A DNA stretch of 64,000 nt from Diplonema japonicum (lineage: Eukaryota > Euglenozoa > Diplonemea > Diplonemida > Diplonemidae), in the NCBI GenBank assembly GCA_964019335.1, contig OZ025666.1, forward strand, positions 312,501-376,500, given 5' to 3'. Of this stretch, positions 21,876-30,000 are shown one piece after another. The notes beneath the pieces are model-generated. The model saw nothing but the letters and a program-made list of their open reading frames with translations. It was not told the origin of the DNA and made no database searches. The position numbers were made by a program, and so were the translations under genes. Numbering within the stretch: the stretch's first letter is position 1; each line of letters opens with the position of its first letter.

Positions 21876-22414
21876 AAGTGCTGGAGGTAATGAGCTTTGG
21901 GATTATGTTGTCTTTATTTTTTTTTTATTTCTTTTTTATTTATTTATTTATTTATTTTTATTTTTGCTCTCAGGGGCGAAAAAATAAAAAATGAAAACAA
22001 AAAAAAAAAAGAAGAAAGAAAAACCTACCACTGTGGCGTGTTTCCCCCCAACCTCAAAAAACCTCCCCTTTTTTTCTTTTGTTTCTCCTTTTTCGTTCTT
22101 CCCACTGGGGAGAGAAAGTGGGGGGAAAAAAAAAGAGAAAAAAAAAACAAAAAACCAAAAAAACGTGATGCATTACACTGACCGCAGTTGCTACCTCTTT
22201 TTCTTTTTTGCATCACTACGGCAGAACCTCTCCCCCCCCCCCCCCCCCCCGAAGTATTCTTTTCCTTGTTTTTTTTTTTCTTCCTTTTTTTCTCCTCATC
22301 CATTTCACGCAACAATACACAGGAAAATATATTTTTTCACACCGGGGAAAAAAAAAAAAAAAAAAAAAAAAAGAAGAAGAAAACGGAATTATCAAAAAGA
22401 ATATAAGATAAACA
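21876..22414. other. intergenic, homopolymer-rich
   Basis: T-rich then A-rich DNA with a TTTA repeat near 21930-21960 and long C and A runs. No gene recognised. Confidence 0.5.
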
Positions 22415-23658
22415 ATGTCCATCCGTATCGATCTTGCGAACACTTCCGATGCTGCTTACTCCGAGCAGGTCGGGCTACCTGAAGTAGTGTCCGGACTGGT
22501 GGAGGAAGTCGTTTTGAAGAAGCCCGAAAAGTATTTAAAAAAAAAAAAAAAAAAAAAAAAATCAGAACCGAACTGACCGAAGTAATGGGGTCGATTCTGG
22601 GAGCTGAGAAGCCGCCTGTCGCGGGGAAATTCTTGAACAGGGTGGGCAACACACCCTTGGTGGAAATCCCGTCCCCGAACCCGTTGGTGAAGATTTACGC
22701 AAAGTGCGAGTTCATGAACCCCACCGGTTCCATCAAGGACAGAATCGCAGAACACATCCTGAACTCTGCTGAGAAGACGGGAACGGTGAAGAAGGGTACG
22801 ACGGTGGTGGCAGCGTCGTCAGGGAACACTGGATCGGCGATTGCAATGGCGTGTTCGTCAAGGGGTTACAAATGCAAAATCTTCACGAACAGCAAGTGCT
22901 CGGAGGAGAAGATTAACGCTGTGAGGGCGTACGGTGGTGAGATCGTTGTGGGCCCCACCGGTATCCCTGCAGACCACCCCGATCACTACCAAAACCTTGC
23001 TCTCGCTGCCGCCGCAGAGCCCAACTCATACGACGTCGACCAATACGACAACGCAGCAAACCCTGAAGCTTACTACTTGTCTCTCGGCCCTGAAATCTGG
23101 GAACAAACCAAAGGAGAGGTCACACACTTCGTCGCTGCTGGCAGTACCGGTGGTACCATCTCCGGTGTCGGCAGATATCTCAAGGAACAACAAACCGGTG
23201 TTCAGGTAATTCTCGCCGACCCTCACGGTTCCTGTTTCTCCGACTTCTACCGCGAGGGGACCCACAACGGTGCCACGTCGTTCCTTGTCGAGGGTGTCGG
23301 GAAGGATTCGATTCCCGGGGCGATGGATTTCAAGCTTGTTGATTACGCGATTCAGATTTCCGACTCACAAGCGATTAAATGCTGCCACACCCTCGCGCAA
23401 GAGGAGGGTATGCTTGTGGGTGGCTCGTCTGGTCTTAACGTTGCTGCGGCACAGGAGATTGCTAAGACTTTGACAAAGCCTTCCACCATTGTGACCATCT
23501 GCCCTGACACCGGGCTGAAGTACCTGTCGAAGTACTACAATGCAGACTGGCTGGAGAAGCAGGGGGTTTTCCTCGACGAGGAACGCTTCACAAACACAAA
23601 GAGATACCAGAAACCCGTTGTCCATGGTCCTGAGATGAAACACGCTTCCCTGAAGTAG
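22415..23658 (+). CDS. cysteine synthase / cystathionine beta-synthase family enzyme, 402 aa
   Basis: Two exons, 22415-22530 and 22566-23658, split by a 35-nt intron that is essentially GTATTT, a poly(A) run and TCAG. Translation from the internal ATG at 22585 would lose the first ~45 residues. Fold-type II PLP landmarks: Schiff-base K96 in NPTGSIKDR, SSGNTG, the phosphate loop GSTGGTISG, and GGSSGLN. The VEGVGKDSIPG and DPHGSCFSDF segments are closer to eukaryotic cystathionine beta-synthase than to bacterial CysK. There is no C-terminal CBS-pair regulatory domain. The enzyme should make cysteine or cystathionine from serine or its O-acetyl ester; the sequence alone does not settle which. 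Confidence 0.85.
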
Positions 23659-25400
23659 AGTGAATAAATTTTTTTTATTTGTTGAAAACAAAACGTATTT
23701 TTTTTTTTTTTATTACATCGATGTCATTTTTTTTTTTTGATCAGAATGGTTTTTTTTTTTTTTATTCTTTTCTATTTATTTTTATCTGGATTTTAAAAAA
23801 AAGGGGGGGGGGAGATGTGTGTTAGAACATTTCAAACAAGGGGGAGAAATGTGTGGTAGGATAAAGAAAAAATAATATGGGGGAAGGGTAAAAAAAAAAA
23901 AAAAAAAAGAGGAAGAAAGGAAAAGAAGACAAAAAAGGCATGTAAAAAAAAGAAGAAAAAAAAACCCCTTTGCGATGTGATGCTTCTAGAAAGATTATGA
24001 AAAAAAAATGGGAAAAAAGAAAAGAAACCATCTTTTTTCCCCCCCCTTTTTTTTTTCTAGATTCTGCAATGCGTGATAATGCCTTTGGAGCCAAGCTTTT
24101 ATCCCTCTATTCCCACCCCCTTTTTTTTTTGAATTCACACTTCACACTTTTCTCTTCATCCTTGTTTGTTTACAGGCAATTCGTTGGATTTGTCTTTGTC
24201 ATCAGTGGCCTCCATCTCCCTCCATATGTCGTTTTATTTCCCCCTCCCTTCTTTGCTTCTTCTTTATTTTTCCCCCCTCCAAGAATATGACTCTCTCCGC
24301 CAAAAGAAAAAAGAAGGGGAAAAAAAAAAAAAAAAAAAAAAAACCGGAATAATCACTGCATTATTCTGAGCAGTATTCGAGGGGAGGAGTGGAAAAAAAA
24401 GAGGGGAGGGGGAAAAGTGCTTGAATGAGCATATTGTTTTTCTTTTATGTAGAAAAAAAAAAAAGAAATGCAATAAGAAGTGGATCACCGCGAACCATTA
24501 AACTTTCTTATCGTGGATGAGGGGGGGGAAAAAAACGAGAAGAAGGAAGAAAAAAAAAAAAGAAAAGAGGGAGTCATAAGAACCTCACCCCGCCCCTGTT
24601 CCCATTCTCCCAGAAAAGAGATTTTTTTTTCTTCCGAACGGTTGTCTTCTTCTTTTTATTTTTTTCTCTTCTCCTTTCTTTTTTATTTTTTTTAAAATGC
24701 CTCCGCGTGCAGGAAAAAAAAAAAGAAAATAATGGGGAGGGAAGAGAAGAAAAAAAAAAAAACACAAAATAAAAAGAAACACAAACATATCACTCTGCGT
24801 ACCCGATTTTTTTTCTTTTTATTTTATTTTTTAAAAAAAGAAAAACGAAAGTAGAGTGGCAAAAAAAAAAAAAGAAGAGATTTGAGAAAGGTGGAAAAAA
24901 AGAGGGGAAAAGATATTAAATAAAAGAGATGGGAAAAGAAAAGAATGTGGCTTTGAGGCAGAGAGCAAAATTCCTTAGCTTTCTCAGGCGTAGGAGGGTA
25001 CATACTCTGGTTCAATGGCTATTCTTATTTATCCTCCCCTTTTCTTTTATTCAGTAATTTCTCTTGCCCCTCCCCCTTTATCGCTCTCCTTTTCCCCCTT
25101 TTTTTGCGACCCTTTCTCCCCATTCCCCAACACACACACACACACACACGCATTCGCCCTTTCCCTAAAAGAACCCCCCCACCCCCCCTTTCCTTCCATT
25201 CACCTGTTCCTTCCTCTCCTTATTTTCATTTTTTTTTTATTTACCCCTCCCTTCTCTTCTCTCTCCCCTTCCCCCCATTCTCATAAGTTTCTTTTTTTTC
25301 CTTTTAGTTTTTTATTCTCTTTTTTCTTCATTAAAATTGCACCAGCGAAAAAAAAAAAAGAAAAAAAAAGGGGGGGGAACCTGCTCATAAAAATATATGA
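23659..25400. other. intergenic, 1.7 kb of low-complexity DNA
   Basis: Alternating poly(A), poly(T) and polypyrimidine tracts plus a CA repeat near 25131-25150. No convincing coding region, RNA gene or repeat family was found. Confidence 0.5.
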
Positions 25401-26246
25401 ATGCAACCAGTCGATTTGCTACAATGGCAGAATGATCTGCAAAAGAGAGGAGAGGAGCTCGAACGGAGGGAAACAGCTGTAAGGTCGAAGGAGCTCGTGA
25501 GCAGAACGAACGAGAGGGTACAAGACATGGACAAGATAAGACAGGCAGACCAGGGAGGCGGCGTTGAAGTCGTCGTCAGACGGCACATAAGCGAAGGCCT
25601 GGGCTGCTTAATAGACGACGAGAACATCCTCCACGGGGTAAGGACAGGAACACCTGCTGACAAGGCAGGCGCAGGAGGCTGCATCGGACGCAGATTAACC
25701 CACGTGGACGGCGTTCAACTACCTTATGGGGACGACCCTAGCATGGCAATGGGCACCACAGTTATATTGAGATTTTCTGTATACCCACCACCCTCACCAG
25801 TTCCTGTCATTAACGGAGCTGGCTACACACCGCAAGCATCATCACCACTTCGCAGCAGTGGTGTTACAAAAAATATCAAAAAATGTGGGTATTGTGGTGT
25901 GGAGGACACTGACTACTGGTGTCCATGTCACACTGTGTCATACTGCTCGCAAGGGTGTCAAGTGAGGCATTGGAATGCTCATTCGCAGACCTGTACCTCT
26001 GTGGGGAAGTTTTCTGCTCCTAAGAAGTACGCGTCGCCGCCGCCGCCGACCGCATCTTCCCCTTTGCAGATAGGTAGAAATCGTTTTATACCTTCGCAAG
26101 CTTCGCCCCGCCATGTGCATCGTATCCCCCCTGTGCCAGCATTCGTTCTTCCGCAGAAGCATGTTGAGTCGCAGTTGGCTTCCCCTCGTCCTGAAATGAA
26201 TTTTAGGCGTTCTCCTGGTGCTGCGTCGCAGCGGATGGAGTTTTAA
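25401..26246 (+). CDS. PDZ-like and MYND zinc-finger protein, 281 aa
   Basis: Single exon from ATG 25401. Residues ~1-45 form a charged coiled coil (LQKRGEELERRETAVRSKEL). Residues ~55-120 resemble a PDZ domain (SEGLGCLIDDENILHGVRTG, then TPADKAGAGG and RLTHVDGVQL). A MYND zinc finger spans C162-C198 (CGYC...CPCHTVSYCSQGCQ..HW..H...C) with all eight zinc ligands present. The tail is Pro/Ser-rich and basic. MYND and PDZ modules both bind short peptides, so an adaptor role is likely; partner unknown. Confidence 0.78.
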   Translation: MQPVDLLQWQNDLQKRGEELERRETAVRSKELVSRTNERVQDMDKIRQADQGGGVEVVVRRHISEGLGCLIDDENILHGVRTGTPADKAGAGGCIGRRLTHVDGVQLPYGDDPSMAMGTTVILRFSVYPPPSPVPVINGAGYTPQASSPLRSSGVTKNIKKCGYCGVEDTDYWCPCHTVSYCSQGCQVRHWNAHSQTCTSVGKFSAPKKYASPPPPTASSPLQIGRNRFIPSQASPRHVHRIPPVPAFVLPQKHVESQLASPRPEMNFRRSPGAASQRMEF

Positions 26247-26857
26247 AAACAAAAAATTGAAAAAAGATTTTAGAGAATGCTTGTATTTAAATATCCTTTT
26301 TGCCCCCCCCCCCATTTCCTCTTTAATGAAGGAAGAAACTTTTTTAAAAAGAAAAAAAGAAAAAGGGAGGGGCGAGGGGTTGGAGCGTCTTTCCGTTTCC
26401 TCTCACTTGTTTCCCCACCCCCCCTTTTTTTTTAAATTATTTCTTTTGTATTAACGATGTTGTATGATCAGCGTGACTGAAAGATGGCATTTTTTTTTTT
26501 TTTGTTGGTTGTTTTGTCGATTTTTACACAATCGACACGGTGCGTGTTTTTCTTTTTTTAAAAAAAAGTTTTTAATTTTTAAAGACTTGTGATGGAGACT
26601 GATGGAAGATTGCATCGTCTCGAATAGGTGTTTGGTTGTTAAAAGGATGAGAACAAAGGTGGCGTCTTACAAGGACCTCCTTTAGCTTCCTCCTTACCTT
26701 CTCTGACACCACTGCTTCTAATAAAAAGAGTTCATTTTCAAAGTCAAAGATGAAGTTATGGACCCCCCTCTTCCTGCTTTTTCCCTTTTCAAAAACCCTA
26801 TGAAACCAATCCTTAAAGAATTTTAAAATCCTCAAAGAGATTTTTTTTGGTTGCGAC

Positions 26858-26888
<31 letters not shown>

Positions 26889-27089
26889 GAAAAAGAAAAA
26901 AACGCGGACCATTTGTGTTTTTTTGTTCCGGGCATAAGGTTCAACCCCCATGACAGATATGATTGTTTTTTTTAAGGGGGCGTCTCACAAAGACTTCCTT
27001 TAACTCATTTTTTTTTTTGTCCCCAATTTTTCTCCTCAATTCATTTCCGGAAATATAAAAGAAAACACAAATAAAAAAAAGAAGTAAAA
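26247..27089. other. intergenic with two related degenerate fragments
   Basis: Homopolymer-rich spacer. Two stretches (around 26660-26700 and 26975-27010) share a GGCGTCTNACAANGAC..CCTTTA motif and on the minus strand give similar short peptides (LKEVxVRRxL). They look like decayed copies of one element. No intact gene. Confidence 0.35.
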
Positions 27090-30000
27090 ATGAACAACAG
27101 GCGAGTGATGCTGTGCATGCTGGTGGCTGTCCTGGCGCTCTCTGCACGGGCTGATGAGAAGAGGGGCACGATCGAGGGTCCCGTGATCGGGATCGACCTT
27201 GGGACGACCTACTCCGTGGTGGGTGTGTGGCAGAACGGGCAGGTGGAGATCGTCCCGAACGAGATGGGTAACCGTATCACCCCCTCCGTCGTCGCCTTCA
27301 CTGAGACCGAGCGTCTCATCGGTGACGGTGCCAAGAACCAGATGTCCCAGAACCCCGACAACACCATCTACACCGTGAAGCGTCTTATCGGCCGACTGTT
27401 CTCTGACAAGGTATGTTTGGGAAATGAAAGTACAGGGAAGAAAGAGGGGGAAGGGGAAAGGGAGGGGGGTGGCATGTATTTTTTTTTGGCTTTGTTGATT
27501 GAAACCTGTGATGAGAACAACGACATCAACACTCTCGTTCTTCTGATTTTAGTTATGAAGACAGATGTTCCGTTCATGCTTCTGCAATGCTGAGGATATG
27601 CGACATAATCATTTTTTTCCAAATACCGGAAACACTCCACGGTTGCCCATCTTTTTCCCATGTGGACACAGAAAGACAGAAGCATCCCATTCCTTCACGT
27701 TGTTTCCCAGTTAGTGAAAAGAAGCGGAAAGAGGGAGGCTGAGACACCCGCATTGGAGGGACAGCATTCTGCAAACCTTCACCATTACCCCCCAGGGTAG
27801 CTTTTTGAAGTGTGCTGGAGGGCAAGTTTGGAAGGTGAGAGTGGAAGAGAAGCAGCTGAGGTCTTTTGTGTGGTGGTGAGGAGGGGCAAGAAAACCGACA
27901 TGATGACCACATCATATCCACTAAATTTTCTGATGAAGAGTCTTAAAATCTACAATGTCATAGTTACTCTGATCTCTTTCCGTCCTTTCCCTTTGCTCAC
28001 TTTTTCACCCAGAAAAACAGAACAAGAATAACCCCCCCCCCCCCCCCCCCCCCGCATTTAAGGCAAGGGAATGAAGCATTTAGTCTTGTTTATCCCTAGT
28101 CATTGTGGGGCAGATCCGCAAGCACATCAAGACGGAAGATATAATACCGGAAACACTCCACGGTTGCCCTCTTCCCTTAAGTGGAGGTGATGACCACCAG
28201 ACCCCTGGTTAGATGTTTTCCCCATGTGGGCACAGAAAGACAGAAGCATCCCATTCCTTCACGTTGTTTCCCAGTTAGTGAAAAGAAGCGGAAAGAGGGA
28301 GGCTGAGACACCCGCATTGGTGTAGCTTGATAATTTTCCTTCGGAATGATGAGAAACAAAATTCATAGATCTCGTTCGTCTGAGCAGACTTCCATTTTTT
28401 TGGAGGGCTGCGTGTGACTGATAAGAATTTTCGGCCTTCAAGCTGACCTTATTTTTTGCTGCCCTTCTCACTCTGTTGGCAGCAGGCCTTCACACCCTGT
28501 GATGAGAACAACGACATCAACACTCTCGTTCTTCTGATTTAGTTATGAAGACAGATGTTCCGTTCATGCTTCTGCAATGCTGAGGATATGCGACATAAAT
28601 AAAATAAGGTTCTTTTTCCAAATACCGGAAACACTCCACGGTTGCCCTCTTCCCTTAAGTGGAGGTGACGACCACCAGACCCCTGGTTAGATGTTCTTGT
28701 TTTTCTGAGCATTGATGTGTGGTGCCCAGCTATTTCACCGGTCATTCCCTCTCTTACTAAGGCAGAGAAGTTGTGCAGTGAGGCCTATTCCCCAACATGT
28801 CGAGAAGCATCCTTTCCTTCACGTTGTTTCCCAGTTAGTGAAAAGAAGCGGAAAGAGGGAGGCTGAGATCTCAAGAAGGGGGGCATTCGTTGTACCACCC
28901 ATCCACCCCCCGCATTTAAGGCAAGGGAATGAAGCATTTAGTCTTGTTTATCCCTAGTCATTGTGGGGCAGATCCGCAAGCACACCAAGACGGAAGATAG
29001 AAAACCCTTTTCACCTTCGCAGAAACCCAAAAGAAGGCTCGTCTGATGACAAACCATATTTCTATATTTCACCTCTGACGCTTTGAGGGGTCTGCCCGAA
29101 AGGGTGGGCTCAGTTTGAAAATACGAACTTTTCGTCACACTGACCATGCCATCTACCGTCGGGACCCACTCTTCCCTGTGATGATAATGCACTCCGTTTA
29201 TCTTTGTAGGTTGGGACAACTGAGCACCTCGTGTGTTGAGGATGCTGCATTAGGATTTGTTAATCTAGAATAGACTGAGAAGGAAGACTAAAAGAGAAAA
29301 GCAACGAACAAGGTGGTCACAGCTAGTGGCAGCCCCAGCGACCCTCCATGGATCTGACCACCCGTTCCGACTCACCCAGATAGAGCTACGCCTCATATTC
29401 TCTAAATATCTCCCATCAAAAGTAAAGTTTTCGAAGAAGTGGTTGTTCTTTCCTTTTTTAAATGATGAAAATATATTCTGTCAGTGCTGGCACCAGAGCA
29501 GAGCTGCGGAGGGGTAGCACCCTTTGTGACCATGAGCACATTTTTTATTATCCGCTGCTGAAATGAAAAGAAAGCCTACCCCACGAATACCTGGCAACAA
29601 CAACCACAACCCACCCCCCGCATTTAAGGCAAGGGAATGAAGCATTTAGTCTTGTTTATCCCTAGTCATTGTGGGGCAGATATGGCTTCAGGAGGGCAGC
29701 AGCACAGCCGTGTGATGACCAACACGAGGCATTTGTCTGAACACCTTTTGCGACGATTATAAAAACGTATTCTACCTTAACTTATCGCTGACGTTTGTGT
29801 TGCTGTGCTTGGGCTGATTTCCCTTTTTTTTCCTCTCCTTTTTTTTTTTTTTATTTTGCACCTGTCCCACCGGGGTGCAATTCTGCTGGGCTGAACACCC
29901 CCATGTCCTTCATCAGCGGGAAACACCCCGCAGATCAGTACCTCTAGCACTCGAGGCTGTCCCCCCTTTGTCCAAGATGAAAGAAAAAGGATCTTAGTTT

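Noticed and set aside
22585..23658. Cysteine synthase starting at 22585
   Set aside because: An upstream exon from 22415 joins in frame after removal of a 35-nt intron and gives a longer coherent N-terminus.
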